The notes beneath the pieces were generated by a model. That model made no database searches and had not been told where the DNA came from. It was given only the letters and a program-made list of their open reading frames with translations. A program made the translations under genes and the position numbers. This document shows, piece after piece, positions 7,271 through 16,843 of a DNA stretch of 64,000 nucleotides. Where the stretch lies: the NCBI GenBank assembly GCA_947500055.1, contig CANMQO010000004.1:1-64000 (forward strand), read 5' to 3'. Source of the stretch: an uncultured Paracoccaceae bacterium (lineage in GTDB: Bacteria > Pseudomonadota > Alphaproteobacteria > Rhodobacterales > Rhodobacteraceae). The stretch's first letter is position 1; every line of letters begins with the position of its first letter.

Positions 7271-7872
7271 AGGCGGTCCCCCGGCATTGGGTAGCCTGCG
7301 GCTGTCAGCAGACTAATGGTTTCAGGCACGGGCAACCCCATCACCGCGTGAAAAGATCCGTTGATCCAGGTCACAAACGCGCTTGCGGGTCCTTGAATCC
7401 CGTAGCCGCCAGCCTTGCCCTGCCAGTCCCCGGTCGCAAGATACCAACTGACATCCCTTTCGGTGAGGCATTTGAAGGCGACCGTCGTTTGCACATCCTT
7501 TTGCCAAACCTGACCGGCGCGTTTCACGGCCACCGCGGTAATGACTTTATGCCGCCGCCCGGAAAGGGCACGCAGAAAACCCGCCGCCTCATCCGGGTTT
7601 TCTGGTTTGGACATGATCCGTCGCCCCAAAGCAACCGTTGTGTCAGCGCAAAGGACAACCTCATCATCCATGATCCTGGATGCTTCGGCCTTCTCGCAGG
7701 CAATGCGATTCACATAGTCGCGGGGCAGTTCGCCCTTTCGCACATCTTCGTCAATGTCGGGGGGGCGAATGGCCACCGGCGTCACACCGATTTGCCCCAA
7801 CAATTCCCGGCGGCGCGGCGAGCCGGAGCCGAGGATCAGTTTCAAATCCGGATCGGGGGCGCGGGTTGTCAT
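7267..7872 (-). CDS. maf: Maf-like nucleotide pyrophosphatase
   Basis: About 201 aa from the ATG at 7872 ([20 protein letters not shown]); an in-frame ATG at 7896 is an alternative. The N-terminal [10 protein letters not shown] motif, the CADTTVALG segment and the [16 protein letters not shown] segment identify the Maf/YhdE/YceF family. These hydrolyse non-canonical or dTTP/UTP nucleotides and have been tied to septum arrest. The end overlaps the next gene by four bases. Confidence 0.92.
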   Translation of the reverse strand: MTTRAPDPDLKLILGSGSPRRRELLGQIGVTPVAIRPPDIDEDVRKGELPRDYVNRIACEKAEASRIMDDEVVLCADTTVALGRRIMSKPENPDEAAGFLRALSGRRHKVITAVAVKRAGQVWQKDVQTTVAFKCLTERDVSWYLATGDWQGKAGGYGIQGPASAFVTWINGSFHAVMGLPVPETISLLTAAGYPMPGDRL

Positions 7873-7947
7873 GAAAAGGCCGACGGGTGGGCGCATTCAT
7901 TGATGCGCCAAACGCTTTTCCGCGATGGGCGACGCATGGCGTGCGCC

Positions 7948-8166
7948 CTACTTGAAGCGGTAATTAATCCGACCCTTCGTCAGATCATATGGTGTCATTT
8001 CCACCTGGACTTTGTCGCCAGCCAGAACCCGGATGCGGTTCTTGCGCATCTTGCCTGCCGTATGCGCGATGATCTCATGGCCGTTTTCCAGCTCGACCCG
8101 AAACGTCGCATTAGGCAGAAGTTCCTTCACGACACCGGGGAATTCGAGCAGTTCTTCCTTGGCCAT
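7948..8166 (-). CDS. infA: translation initiation factor IF-1
   Basis: 72 aa starting [20 protein letters not shown] after GTAGGAGA; this start is set by the family length. The OB fold includes [20 protein letters not shown] and [22 protein letters not shown]-1 blocks the ribosomal A-site during initiation. It stands between the small phosphatase gene and maf, as in other Rhodobacterales. Confidence 0.97.
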   Translation of the reverse strand: MAKEELLEFPGVVKELLPNATFRVELENGHEIIAHTAGKMRKNRIRVLAGDKVQVEMTPYDLTKGRINYRFK

Positions 8167-8306
8167 GTGTTCTCCTACACTTAATTCGCGCAATTCTTTG
8201 CGCGCCGCTTAAATGAGCGCCCAAAGGCGAAATATCAAGTCCTAACCCGCATTTGCATAAGAAATGACGCTGCTGGCTGCGCGGATTGCGCCACAAACGC
8301 GGTGGT

Positions 8307-8777
8307 TCACGTCTGGGCAGGTCCGAAACGCTCTGTCAGCCGCTGCATGATCTGATCGCGTGTCTGACGATAGGCGGTCAGGCGGGTCTCGCGGGCGTCG
8401 CCCAGGCCTGTCGGATCCAGAATAGGCCAGTATTCAACGTCGATATGGTAAAATTGAGTCAGATCCAGCGCCCGACGCTGGCTGGCCGGTGACAGCGCAA
8501 GCACCAGATCAAAGGATGACAGATCATCGCCCCAATCCTCCATCTCGTCAAAGGATCGAGATCTGTGCCGTGACAGTTCCACCCCTATTTCGGCACAAAC
8601 CGTGATGGCGAAGCCGTCGATTTCAAGGTCACTTTTTACCCCGGCAGACTGGATATAACATTCAGTTCCATAAAGCTTTTTCATGATCCCCTCGGCCATT
8701 GGGGATCTGACTGCGTTGTGATCGCAGCAAAACAGCAGCGATTGTGGAAGTTGCTGATATGTGCCGCCGTCTGCCAA
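8307..8777 (-). CDS. low-molecular-weight phosphatase family protein
   Basis: 156 aa if started at TTG 8777, one base after the stop of the UPF0262 gene and behind GGGGGG. The longer frame upstream is only open space inside the neighbour. The phosphate loop is LLFCCDHNAVRSPMAEG (C-x5-R-S pattern), and the general acid is the Asp of WPILDPTG. The protein belongs with LMW protein-tyrosine phosphatases and ArsC-like reductases. Its conserved place between UPF0262 and infA is a Rhodobacterales trait; substrate unknown. Confidence 0.85.
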   Translation of the reverse strand: MADGGTYQQLPQSLLFCCDHNAVRSPMAEGIMKKLYGTECYIQSAGVKSDLEIDGFAITVCAEIGVELSRHRSRSFDEMEDWGDDLSSFDLVLALSPASQRRALDLTQFYHIDVEYWPILDPTGLGDARETRLTAYRQTRDQIMQRLTERFGPAQT

Positions 8778-8778
8778 G

Positions 8779-9258
8779 TTACCCCCCGAAATGCAGGACG
8801 CAGATAAGGGTGAACAGGCGGCGCGCGGTGTCGATATCCACGTCGGCCTTGCCTTCGAGCCGTTCTTGCAGCACGCGCGCGCCTTCGTTGTGGATACCCC
8901 GGCGGGCCATATCAATGGTTTCGATCTGGCTGGGGGGCAGCGTTTTGACCGCGCTGAAATAGCTTTCGCAGATCTGGAAATAGTCCTTTACCACCTGCCG
9001 GAATGGGCCAAGCGACAGATGAAACTCGCCTGCGGGGCTTTCGTCTTCCTGCTGGATGTCAAAAACCAGCCGCCGTTCCTTGATTGAGAGCCCCAACCGG
9101 TACGGGCCCGGTGGCACGGTCCGGCCATCGCGTTCGGGAATCGCAAAGCTGTTATCCTCAAGCAGGTCAAACATCGCCACTTTGCGTTCCTGATCGATCT
9201 CCGGCGTCGGCGGCGGCAGATTTCGGTCGTCGATACTGATATGGGTAATCTTGTTCAT
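8779..9258 (-). CDS. UPF0262 family protein
   Basis: 159 aa from the ATG at 9258, one base beyond the hisD stop. It shows family sequence throughout: ISIDDRNLPPPTPEIDQER, FAIPERDGRTVPPGPYRLGL and FHLSLGPFRQVVKDYF. No catalytic motif, signal or membrane segment is evident. The family is limited to alphaproteobacteria and lies next to hisD. Function is unknown; the spacing indicates one transcript with hisD and the phosphatase. Confidence 0.9.
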   Translation of the reverse strand: MNKITHISIDDRNLPPPTPEIDQERKVAMFDLLEDNSFAIPERDGRTVPPGPYRLGLSIKERRLVFDIQQEDESPAGEFHLSLGPFRQVVKDYFQICESYFSAVKTLPPSQIETIDMARRGIHNEGARVLQERLEGKADVDIDTARRLFTLICVLHFGG

Positions 9259-9259
9259 G

Positions 9260-10570
9260 TCATGCGCCGCCGTTGAGTTGATCCAGACGCGCACGCACCG
9301 ACAGGCCATGTGCCTCAAGCCCTTCGGATTTCGCGAGTCTTTCCGCAGAAGGACCTATTGCGGCCAGTGCTTCGGGCGTCATGCGCGACAAGGTGGTGCG
9401 TTTGATAAAGTCCATCACTGACAATCCGCTCGAAAACCGCGCCGACCGCGCCGTCGGCAATACATGGTTTGGACCACCAATGTAGTCACCAATTGCTTCG
9501 GGTGTCCAACCCCCGATGAAAATCGCACCAGCATGGGTGACTTTGTCCACCAGCGTATCGGCATTGTCGGTGCAAATCTCAAGATGCTCCGGCGCGATCC
9601 GGTCAGATAGGATAACGGCCTGCTCCAGATCATTGACCGTGATAACGGCGCCAAAGTCGCGCCAGCTGGCCGTTGCGATATCCCGACGGTCCAGCGTCTG
9701 AAGGCGGGTGTCAACCGCATCGGCCACGGCCTGTCCAAAGCCAGCATCATCGGTGATCAGCAGCGATTGCGCGCTTTCATCGTGCTCGGCCTGGCTGAGC
9801 AGATCCAACGCGATCCAGTCGGGATTATTGTTCTTATCCGCAATCACAAGGATTTCCGATGGCCCCGCGATCATATCAATGCCCACTTTGCCAAAGACCC
9901 TGCGTTTGGCGGCGGCGACAAAGGCGTTGCCCGGGCCGGTGATCTTGTCCACCGGCGCGATCGTTTCAGTGCCATAGGCGAGGGCCGCAATCGCTTGTGC
10001 ACCACCGATCCGGTAAACTTCGTCAACGCCGGCAATCCTTGCGGCCATCAGGACAAGCGGGTTTGTCACCCCGTCCGGCGTGGGGACAACCATGGCCAAA
10101 CGTTCAACACCGGCAGTCTTGGCCGGAATCGCGTTCATAAGCACCGACGATGGATAGGAAGCGAGCCCACCAGGCACATAAAGTCCGGCTGCCGATACAG
10201 GCGTCCAGCGCCATCCCAGCATCGCGCCGGTTTCTGGCTCAATCCACGTCTGATCCTCCGGCATCTGGCGGGCGTGGTAGTCGCGAATGCGATCAGCCGC
10301 GAGCCGGAGTGCTGCCTCATCTTCTGCACAGACCTTCGCACAGTCAGCATCAATTTCATCATCGGTGAAACGCATCGTGTCTGCCGTCAGTGACAAACGA
10401 TCAAATTTTTCAGTCAGTTCCAGCACCGCCTGATCACCCCGGGCGCGGACATCGGCGATGATGTCGGCAACCACGTGATCAACATCCGGGCTATCCTCGC
10501 GCTTGGCCGCCAGCAGCGCAGCAAACCGGGTTTCGAAATCAGGATCAGCGGTCGATAGAAACTGTGGCAT
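9260..10570 (-). CDS. hisD: histidinol dehydrogenase
   Basis: 436 aa, full length. It carries out the last two oxidations of histidine synthesis, L-histidinol to L-histidine, with NAD and zinc. Recognisable blocks are YVPGGLASYPSSVLMNAIPA, GGAQAIAALAYGT, GPGNAFVAAAKR, DMIAGPSEIL and AEHDESAQSLL. The HisD signature GPNHVLPT...R..SGLSVMDF is near the end. It is not linked to the other his genes of this window (hisE/F/A and hisH/B). Confidence 0.97.
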   Translation of the reverse strand: MPQFLSTADPDFETRFAALLAAKREDSPDVDHVVADIIADVRARGDQAVLELTEKFDRLSLTADTMRFTDDEIDADCAKVCAEDEAALRLAADRIRDYHARQMPEDQTWIEPETGAMLGWRWTPVSAAGLYVPGGLASYPSSVLMNAIPAKTAGVERLAMVVPTPDGVTNPLVLMAARIAGVDEVYRIGGAQAIAALAYGTETIAPVDKITGPGNAFVAAAKRRVFGKVGIDMIAGPSEILVIADKNNNPDWIALDLLSQAEHDESAQSLLITDDAGFGQAVADAVDTRLQTLDRRDIATASWRDFGAVITVNDLEQAVILSDRIAPEHLEICTDNADTLVDKVTHAGAIFIGGWTPEAIGDYIGGPNHVLPTARSARFSSGLSVMDFIKRTTLSRMTPEALAAIGPSAERLAKSEGLEAHGLSVRARLDQLNGGA

Positions 10571-10635
10571 GGAACACTCCTTCTGGCACCCACATAGCGG
10601 GGCACCAGGGTGGCATCAATGCCCGGGCAGGGAGA

Positions 10636-11103
10636 TCAGTCCGGATGGGATGGGGTTTTGCCGGAAGGAGCAACATAAGGTTTGGTGACATCGCGCAAGA
10701 CAACTTCCAGCGCTTCGACATCCAATGCGATTGCACCATCGCCGGCCAAGGTCAGTTCGATCCGGCCAGCGCCGTCCTCGGCAGGCTGATAGGTGACGGC
10801 CAATAGCGAATACACCATGTCTGGATCGGCCTTGCTGACGCCATGGCTCTGGACCCGCATCACGTCCTCGAACGCCAGAACCGCCTGCACGCGTTCCTTC
10901 TGTCCGGCGGTGGCGCCGATTTCCCAGCGGAATCGGTTCACCAACAAGGCAAAGCGGCGCGCCTTGCGGTCCCAGCGCATTTCGGCAGCGGGAAAGACCG
11001 CATCCTGTGTCAAGGATGACAGGACAGCCAAATCCTCCGCATCCAGCGCTTTCAACCGCAATGGGGCGTCATCGCCATCCTCGAAACGCGCGTCAGTGGT
11101 CAT
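10636..11103 (-). CDS. DUF2948 family protein
   Basis: 155 aa. Typical sequence is [20 protein letters not shown] and [20 protein letters not shown], with an RWE motif and a C-terminal [13 protein letters not shown]. Function unknown. Start and murA stop overlap by four bases (ATGA), so it is translated with murA, a fixed neighbour in this order. No signal peptide is seen. Confidence 0.9.
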   Translation of the reverse strand: MTTDARFEDGDDAPLRLKALDAEDLAVLSSLTQDAVFPAAEMRWDRKARRFALLVNRFRWEIGATAGQKERVQAVLAFEDVMRVQSHGVSKADPDMVYSLLAVTYQPAEDGAGRIELTLAGDGAIALDVEALEVVLRDVTKPYVAPSGKTPSHPD

Positions 11104-12368
11104 GATCCGGCGACCCGTTCAATTTTTGCGCCCACAGCGGAGAGTTTTTCTTCGACATGTTCATAGCCGCGATCCAGGTGATAGACGCGGCTTACGACCG
11201 TCTCACCCTCTGCGGCCAGACCGGCCAGAATGAGGGACACAGAAGCCCGCAAATCAGTTGCCATCACCGGCGCGCCTTTCAGTCGCTCGACACCGTGGAC
11301 AGTGGCCGTGCCGCCATGCACCTCGATATCCGCCCCCATGCGGATTAGCTCGGGTGCATGCATGAAACGGTTCTCAAATATCTTTTCTTCCAGAACAGAT
11401 GTGCCCTTCGCGGTGCATAACATCGCCATCATCTGCGCTTGCAGGTCCGTTGGGAAACCGGGGAAGACTTCGGTGGTGACGTTCACCGCAGAAGGGCGAC
11501 CATTCTTGCGCGCGACCTTCAAACCATCAGCGGTTTCGGTAACGGCAACTCCGGCGGCATCGAGTTTCTCCGCAAAGGACTGCACCAGATCAAGACGACC
11601 GCCAATGCACTCCACCTCGCCACCGGCAAAAACCGGGGCCAGCATATAGGTGCCCAACTCGATCCGGTCGGTGACAACCGGGTGTGTCGCGGCCCCCAAA
11701 CGGTCCACCCCTTCGATGGTGATGGTTGACGTGCCCTCACCTTCAATCTGGGCGCCCATACGGCGCAGACAATGGGCGAGGTCGACAATCTCAGGCTCAC
11801 GGGCCGCGTTTTCGATGATCGTGGTACCCTTTGCCAATGTGGCCGCCATCAGCACGTTTTCCGTGGCCCCGACAGAGGCAAAGCGCAAAGGCACGCGCGC
11901 ACCTTTCAAGCCACCCTTGGCAGTGGCGTGCAGGTATCCGTCTTTGAGTTCAATCTCCGCCCCCATCGTCTCAAGTGCAGTGACATGGATATCCATGGGG
12001 CGTGCACCAATCGCGCAGCCACCGGGCAAGGACACCACGGCCTGATGGTGCCGTGCCAGCAATGGGCCCAGCACGAGGTTGGAGGCACGCATCTTGCGCA
12101 CGATTTCATAGTCGGCGGTGGTTGAGGTCATCGCATGTGATGACAGGACCTGCACCTTGCCATCCTGCATGGAGGTCACTTCGACACCCAAAGACTGCAA
12201 CAGTGCGGTCATGGTCTGAATATCTGACAGGCGCGGCGCGTTTGTCAGCGTCAGCGGCTCTTCCGACAGCAAGGTGGCGGGCATCAGCGTCAATGCCGCG
12301 TTCTTGGCCCCTGCGATTTTTATCTTTCCTTGCAGGGCTGTACCGCCCTGGACGACAATCGAATCCAT
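11100..12368 (-). CDS. murA: UDP-N-acetylglucosamine 1-carboxyvinyltransferase
   Basis: 422 aa, full length. It transfers enolpyruvate from PEP to UDP-GlcNAc, the first committed step of peptidoglycan synthesis. Visible are the N-terminal [15 protein letters not shown] (with the substrate Lys-Asn pair) and the catalytic loop [15 protein letters not shown], whose Cys binds PEP and fosfomycin. Also present are the [21 protein letters not shown] block and the [17 protein letters not shown] segment. The Cys form suggests normal fosfomycin sensitivity of this enzyme. Confidence 0.97.
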   Translation of the reverse strand: MDSIVVQGGTALQGKIKIAGAKNAALTLMPATLLSEEPLTLTNAPRLSDIQTMTALLQSLGVEVTSMQDGKVQVLSSHAMTSTTADYEIVRKMRASNLVLGPLLARHHQAVVSLPGGCAIGARPMDIHVTALETMGAEIELKDGYLHATAKGGLKGARVPLRFASVGATENVLMAATLAKGTTIIENAAREPEIVDLAHCLRRMGAQIEGEGTSTITIEGVDRLGAATHPVVTDRIELGTYMLAPVFAGGEVECIGGRLDLVQSFAEKLDAAGVAVTETADGLKVARKNGRPSAVNVTTEVFPGFPTDLQAQMMAMLCTAKGTSVLEEKIFENRFMHAPELIRMGADIEVHGGTATVHGVERLKGAPVMATDLRASVSLILAGLAAEGETVVSRVYHLDRGYEHVEEKLSAVGAKIERVAGS

Positions 12369-12374
12369 GCCTGC

Positions 12375-12524
12375 CTACTCTTTCTCTTTGTTATCACCCG
12401 CATTGCTGCGCGCTCTTTTCTGGGCCTTGCGCTTGGCCATATTCGCCTTCAATGCAGCTTTCAACCGATCGTCCCGGCTTGGCGCTGGTTTGCGGACGCT
12501 GTTTTTTTCTTGCCTGTCAGTCAT
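12375..12524 (-). CDS. short basic protein upstream of murA
   Basis: 49 aa from the ATG at 12524: MTDRQEKNSVRKPAPSRDDR, then LKAALKANMAKRKAQKRARS and an acidic end. Highly charged, with a helix-forming centre. Small proteins of this composition precede murA in relatives, as I recall. It ends 6 bases before the murA start, so it is co-transcribed. Function unknown. Confidence 0.65.
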   Translation of the reverse strand: MTDRQEKNSVRKPAPSRDDRLKAALKANMAKRKAQKRARSNAGDNKEKE

Positions 12525-12611
12525 GTGGACCCTGTTAGCAATAAGGGCAAAAAGCGTCCAGAGAGGGCTTGCAACAATTGGCAATAGCCGCTAATTCCCC
12601 GCCTCACGGAT

Positions 12612-12686
12612 GCTGTGGTAGCTCAGTGGCAGAGCACACCCTTGGTAAGGGTGAGGTCGAGAGTTCAATCCTCTCTCACAGCACCA
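12612..12686 (+). tRNA. tRNA-Thr (GGT)
   Basis: GCTGTGG and TCACAGC form the acceptor with one G-T pair, followed by ACCA. The D-arm is GCTCAGTGGCAGAGC, the anticodon arm CACCC-TTGGTAA-GGGTG gives GGT, and the T-loop is TTCAATC. CCA is encoded. An eroded integrase-like reading frame follows its 3' end. Confidence 0.95.
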
Positions 12687-12696
12687 TCTTTTCTTT

Positions 12697-13032
12697 TTGA
12701 AATTCAGTAAGATGCTGTCTGGCAGGGCTTTGGTCTCGCCCACAGCGACATGCGGTGCTTTGAATGTCACGACCAAAACTACAAAAGGAACCCGGTGTTT
12801 GGACACGAGGGAGCCCAAAGGGGTTATCCCGAAAGTTGGCAAAGCAAAGGGTCATATCTCGCTGGGGACAAAAGACCCAGAGGAAGCCACGGCACGTTTC
12901 TCTGAGGAGTTGCTACAATCCGCGCGGACGACACTCCGCACTCGGCCCGAAAAGCTCCTTGGTCTGCGAAAGAAAGGCCGCTTCGATGAGCGACCGGAGC
13001 GACACGAATTCCTGACAGGTCCGATATCTTAA
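12697..13032 (+). pseudogene. decayed integrase N-terminus downstream of tRNA-Thr
   Basis: One frame reads REPKGVIPKVGKAKGHISLG, then TKDPEEATARFSEELLQ. This resembles the N-terminal region of tyrosine integrases with a DUF6538-type arm (VPKDLIPxxGKREIxRSLxTRDPxEAxxR). No catalytic domain follows. Its position at the 3' end of a tRNA is where such integrases sit. I take it as a remnant of an old element; the match is by eye. Confidence 0.45.
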
Positions 13033-13196
13033 TACGATTACGCCTGCCGCTGGGTTGATCGGCATCCGGGATGGGGTACCGAAGGTAAAAATGCCATGCC
13101 GCGAGGTCCTGATATAGGCTGCGAGGCGCATGATGTGTCCCAACATTATGGTCCACCTGCGGTATTTGCCGTCTAAGTCATTGGCTTAAAAGAAAA

Positions 13197-13280
13197 TGGT
13201 GGGCGACCCTGGAATCGAACCAGGCGTGCGTCTCCGCGAGGGAGTTACAGTCCCCTGCCACACCTTGCGGCCTGTCGCCC
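13197..13280 (-). tRNA. tRNA-Tyr (GTA)
   Basis: Class II tRNA of 84 nt including CCA. The acceptor is GGGCGAC with GTCGCCC and discriminator A. The anticodon loop CTGTAAC gives GTA. The extra arm CGCGGAGACGCACG is long, and the T-loop is TTCGATT. It faces away from tRNA-Thr; about 510 bases of non-coding DNA and the integrase remnant lie between them. Confidence 0.93.
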
Positions 13281-13405
13281 ACTGACGGGCTGATTACCCG
13301 CCGTCCCGTGGGCCGTCAATAACAAAGTGGCCCTTCTGCCTCCTCTTCACAGCAAAGGGGATGTGGGTTATCGCCAACACATAGAAAATCAAAGTGGGTC
13401 ACTGC

Positions 13406-14182
13406 ATGAAAAAACCAAAATGGGTCATTGCCAAGGAGCAGGCCAAGCGTGTTGCGTCCAATGAGACCGTCTGGCTTTTTGGTTTGCATGCTGTCCGTGA
13501 CGCCCTGGAAAACCCTGCCCGCGAAAAGTTACGCCTCGTGGTCACCCGCAATGCGCTGGAACGCCTCGGGGATGCAGTGGCCAAGGGTGGGTTGGAGCCC
13601 GAAATATCAGATCCACGCAAGTTTGCTGCCCCGCTTGACCCGCAATCGGTGCATCAGGGGGCCGCGCTGGAGGTGAAACCGCTGAACTGGGGATCGGTTG
13701 AGGATGTGGCCACGGGTGATGGTCCAATGCCACCCCGTCTTGTGCTGTTGGACCGGGTGACTGATCCACATAACGTGGGTGCGATCCTGCGTTCGGCCGA
13801 AGTGTTCGGCGCAAGGGCGGTGATTGCCGTGCAGCGCCATGCCGCCCCTGAAACCGGGGCTTTGGCCAAGACGGCAAGCGGCGCATTGGAGCGGCAGCCC
13901 TATCTGAGGGTGCGTAATCTGGCCGATACGATGGAATCGCTAAAGGGCATGGGCTATCTGGTACTGGGCCTGGATGGCACGGCCGAGCAGACCATCGAAG
14001 AAGCGCTGGAAGGTCGCCGCAATCATGCCGTGGCACTGGTCATGGGGGCAGAGGGTCCGGGCCTGCGTGAAAAGACCCTTGCCACCTGTGATATACTGGT
14101 GCGCATCGATGCCGCCGGTGGCTTTGGTTCACTGAATGTGTCCAATGCTGCCGCAGTCGCCCTTTATGCCGCGAAAGGTTAG
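13406..14182 (+). CDS. rlmB: 23S rRNA (guanosine-2'-O-)-methyltransferase RlmB
   Basis: 258 aa from the ATG at 13406 (MKKPKWVIAKEQAKR); a GTG at 13394 is possible. A short N-terminal substrate domain starts at WLFGLHAVRDALENPARE. The SpoU knot follows: motif 1 LLDRVTDPHNVGAILRSAEV, motif 2 VMGAEGPGLREKTL and motif 3 GSLNVSNAAAVALY. It probably methylates G2251 of 23S rRNA with SAM. It begins just downstream of tRNA-Tyr on the opposite strand. Confidence 0.92.
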   Translation: MKKPKWVIAKEQAKRVASNETVWLFGLHAVRDALENPAREKLRLVVTRNALERLGDAVAKGGLEPEISDPRKFAAPLDPQSVHQGAALEVKPLNWGSVEDVATGDGPMPPRLVLLDRVTDPHNVGAILRSAEVFGARAVIAVQRHAAPETGALAKTASGALERQPYLRVRNLADTMESLKGMGYLVLGLDGTAEQTIEEALEGRRNHAVALVMGAEGPGLREKTLATCDILVRIDAAGGFGSLNVSNAAAVALYAAKG

Positions 14183-14185
14183 CGG

Positions 14186-14497
14186 ATGGCGGTCACTAAA
14201 GTGGCGACCTGCTGTTATTGCGGCACCAAAGCGGCCCTTGTTCTGCGTGGGAAGACCCGCCACGAGTTGAGCTGTGGCCGCTGTGGCGCGCCGTTGCGCG
14301 CGCTGAAAATGTTACCGATTGCGCCCGGACGGGTGACCGCGCCTGCGGCGACGCCCACCCGCCCGGACCATCGGCCGGCACCCAAGAAACCACGTTCGGC
14401 CAGGCCCGATAAGTACCGAAAACGCAGGAAATACAAGGGTTTGTTTCGCAAAGTTCTGGAAGAGGTCTGGGACGAAATTGAGGATATTTTCGACTGA
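14186..14497 (+). CDS. small zinc-ribbon protein with a basic middle
   Basis: 103 aa, four bases after the rlmB stop. The N-terminal ribbon is CCYCG...LSCGRCGAPLRALK (CxxC-x18-CxxC, about residues 10-33). A Pro/Arg/Lys-rich linker follows, and the end is an acidic helix (FRKVLEEVWDEIEDIFD). No known family. Its link to rlmB suggests an RNA-related role, but this is only inference. Confidence 0.7.
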   Translation: MAVTKVATCCYCGTKAALVLRGKTRHELSCGRCGAPLRALKMLPIAPGRVTAPAATPTRPDHRPAPKKPRSARPDKYRKRRKYKGLFRKVLEEVWDEIEDIFD

Positions 14498-14610
14498 CAA
14501 GCGATTTCACCTTCGCTCACGCCTTGGCGAGGAGGGCTTTGCGGGGCGTGTTTTGGGGCGCATCTAGGTAGGATAAGATAACTGATCCTTGTACCGGAGC
14601 CACCTTTGGC

Positions 14611-15060
14611 ATGCTGACACGTCGCGAAGCCATCTGCACCATCCTTGCCACGCCCATGTTGGCCGTGCCTGTTCACGCGGATACGCCCCTGATCTATGCA
14701 GTGGATGGATGGGCGATTGATGGCTTTGACCCGGTCGCCTATTTTCGCGATCACGCTGTCATTCAGGGATCCCGTCGAGAGGCGATCCGCTGGCGCGGCG
14801 CGCAGTGGTGTTTCAAATCCGCCGCCTATCGCGAGGCCTTTGAATCTGATCCACATAGATATGCCCCACGTTACGGCGGTTATTGTGCCCTGGCGTTGGC
14901 CCATGGTGAACTGACCCCGTCTGACCCGCAGGTCTGGTCTATTGAGCAGGGGCAGCTGTTTTTGAATGCATCGCTGGCTGCTCGTGTTGCCTGGCTTGCG
15001 GATCCAGCCGCCAATATCCGGCGTGCGGATACTTATTGGGCCCGATTGGTCAATGCGTGA
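14611..15060 (+). CDS. YHS domain-containing secreted protein
   Basis: 149 aa with an N-terminal signal (MLTRREAICTILATPMLAVP...HAD), probably cleaved near residue 24. The YHS-like core is DGFDPVAYFRD, then IRWRGAQWCFKSAAYREAF, and finally DPHRYAPRYGGYCALALAHG. YHS domains often bind metals. In Roseobacters such single-domain proteins are periplasmic and uncharacterised. Confidence 0.85.
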   Translation: MLTRREAICTILATPMLAVPVHADTPLIYAVDGWAIDGFDPVAYFRDHAVIQGSRREAIRWRGAQWCFKSAAYREAFESDPHRYAPRYGGYCALALAHGELTPSDPQVWSIEQGQLFLNASLAARVAWLADPAANIRRADTYWARLVNA

Positions 15061-15185
15061 ATCACGTTACCTTCACAAAGACATGACCAGCCCTTTTTGC
15101 ACCATGGCATGCGCCCTATCTTAAATATCAGAGATGTGTGACTGGAACCCATGCATCTTGTTCACTGTCCCTCGTTCCGTAACTT

Positions 15186-15214
15186 GCGCCCGGTTTTTTT
15201 CCGGGCGCTTTTTT
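15186..15214 (+). terminator. strong Rho-independent terminator
   Basis: GCGCCCGG and CCGGGCGC form a perfect 8-bp stem around a T7 loop, followed by TTTTTT. It lies 25 bases before the CoA-binding gene. It would end transcription from the YHS gene or a short RNA made in the 126 bases between. Confidence 0.85.
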
Positions 15215-15239
15215 GAGCGGTCGGTTATAGGGTTGCGTT

Positions 15240-15707
15240 ATGACTTATTCTGATGATTTTCTGCGCCGCATACTGAAGCGCACGCGCACCGTGGCTATCG
15301 TCGGCGTTTCGGCCAATCCGGTGCGCCCCAGCTATTTCGTGGCCCGCTATCTTGGACTGAAAGCCTTTCGCGTGATCCCGGTCAATCCCGGTTTGGCTGG
15401 GCAGGTTTTGCTGGGCGAAACGGTTTATGGCGATCTGTCGGAGATACCCGGCGATGTGGATATGGTTGATATCTTCCGGCGCTCTGATGCGGTACCGCCG
15501 ATTGTTGATGCCGCATTGGCCCGTTGGCCCAACCTGCAAACGATCTGGATGCAGATCGGTGTTGAACATGAAGAGGCGGCGGCCAAGGCGCAGGCGCGGG
15601 GGGTGGATGTTATCCAGAACCGTTGCCCCAAGATCGAGTATCAGCGGCTTTTTGGGGAGTTGCGCATGGGCGGTTTTTCCACCGGGACGATTTCGTCGCG
15701 GCTTTAG
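15240..15707 (+). CDS. CoA-binding domain protein
   Basis: 155 aa. A Rossmann-type CoA-binding domain like the N-terminal part of succinyl-CoA synthetase alpha: TVAIVGVSANPVRPSYFVAR, VIPVNPGLAGQ, DMVDIFRRSDAVPPIVDAAL and TIWMQIGVEHEEAAAKA. The C-terminal VIQNRCPKIEY is conserved in the YccU-type group. Ligand CoA is inferred. No operon partner is evident; the hisE gene is convergent and overlaps its last bases. Confidence 0.88.
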   Translation: MTYSDDFLRRILKRTRTVAIVGVSANPVRPSYFVARYLGLKAFRVIPVNPGLAGQVLLGETVYGDLSEIPGDVDMVDIFRRSDAVPPIVDAALARWPNLQTIWMQIGVEHEEAAAKAQARGVDVIQNRCPKIEYQRLFGELRMGGFSTGTISSRL

Positions 15708-16009
15708 CGGCTCGCCTTTTCGGCAATCCCGGAGGTGCCTTGTCTTTTGCTCAGTTCAGCTAACACATCGTCAAGGCTCACATCGCATGCGGTGAGCATG
15801 ACGAGCAGGTGATAAAGCACATCGGCTGCCTCTGAAGTCAGCCGATCCTTGTCGCCCTTGACGGCTTCGATAATGGCTTCAATCGCCTCTTCCCCGAACT
15901 TCTCGGCGCATCTCTCGGGCCCCTTGGCCAGCAATTGCGCTGTCCAGCTGCTGGACGGGTCAGCGCCCTTGCGTGAAGCGATCAGGGAGGCGAGGTCATC
16001 AAGCGTCAT
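15704..16009 (-). CDS. hisE: phosphoribosyl-ATP diphosphatase
   Basis: 101 aa, the normal size. It hydrolyses PR-ATP to PR-AMP in histidine synthesis. The MazG-like helical core holds the metal site [16 protein letters not shown]...[13 protein letters not shown]. The start overlaps the hisF stop by four bases. The last codons overlap the convergent CoA-binding gene. Confidence 0.95.
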   Translation of the reverse strand: MTLDDLASLIASRKGADPSSSWTAQLLAKGPERCAEKFGEEAIEAIIEAVKGDKDRLTSEAADVLYHLLVMLTACDVSLDDVLAELSKRQGTSGIAEKASR

Positions 16010-16764
16010 GGTCGCACCGGAATGCCTGCGGCGGCCATATGCGCCTTGGCCTGCCCAATTGTGTAGGTGCCGAAATGGAAGATCGAGGCGGCCAGCACGG
16101 CAGAGGCGCCGCCTTGGGTCACGCCTTCGACCAGATGATCAAGCGTGCCGACGCCGCCCGAGGCGATCACCGGCACATCTACCGCGTCTGATATCGCCCT
16201 GGTCAATGGCAGGTTGAACCCGGCTTTGGTGCCATCGCGATCCATCGAGGTCAGCAGGATTTCACCCGCACCTTTTTCCACGACGGTCTTTGCAAATTCG
16301 ACAGCATCAATACCGGTTTCCCGTCTGCCGCCATGGGTGAAGATCTCCCATTTCCCGGGCGCAACCGTTTTGGCATCGATTGCCACGACGATGCATTGGG
16401 AGCCGAACCGCATCGCGGCCTCTGCCACAACATCGGGATTGGCGACAGCGGCAGAGTTGAAACTAACCTTGTCGGCCCCGGCCAGCAAAAGGTTACGCAC
16501 GTCATGATGCGTGCGCACGCCGCCCCCGATGGTCAACGGCATGAAGCACTGCTCAGCCGTGCGGGTGGCCAGATCAAACATGGTGCCGCGGTTTTCCTCG
16601 GTCGCCATGATATCGAGAAAACACAGCTCATCCGCACCGGCGGCATTATAGGCGATGGCCGCATCAACCGGATCGCCTGCATCAATCAGATCGACGAAGT
16701 TGACGCCTTTAACGACGCGCCCTTCGGCCACGTCCAGACAGGGGATGATCCGGGTTTTCAACAT
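16006..16764 (-). CDS. hisF: imidazole glycerol phosphate synthase, cyclase subunit
   Basis: 252 aa from [20 protein letters not shown]; the longer upstream frame is not needed. It is a TIM barrel with catalytic Asp in PCLDV and in VVAIDAKTV. Phosphate loops are SGGVGTLDH and the [10 protein letters not shown] block. It uses ammonia from HisH (at 26797-27435 in this window) to make IGP and AICAR. Confidence 0.97.
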   Translation of the reverse strand: MLKTRIIPCLDVAEGRVVKGVNFVDLIDAGDPVDAAIAYNAAGADELCFLDIMATEENRGTMFDLATRTAEQCFMPLTIGGGVRTHHDVRNLLLAGADKVSFNSAAVANPDVVAEAAMRFGSQCIVVAIDAKTVAPGKWEIFTHGGRRETGIDAVEFAKTVVEKGAGEILLTSMDRDGTKAGFNLPLTRAISDAVDVPVIASGGVGTLDHLVEGVTQGGASAVLAASIFHFGTYTIGQAKAHMAAAGIPVRP

Positions 16765-16843
16765 GCCGTGAGGTCTAGGCCGAATGGGGCGAAATGGGAA
16801 GGGGGTGCTGATAGTAGTCGGGCACTGGAAAAGGGAGCATCTG

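Noticed and set aside
7348-8184. Long plus-strand frame opposite maf and infA (and similar ones opposite hisB, hisF, hisA, pyc, uvrD)
   Set aside because: Mirror frames of GC-rich genes on the other strand; each lies opposite an unmistakable core gene.
8763-8785. TTACCCCCCGAAATGC, similar to the IS3 end at 5553
   Set aside because: It is the overlapping end of UPF0262 and start of the phosphatase gene. No transposase nearby; chance similarity.
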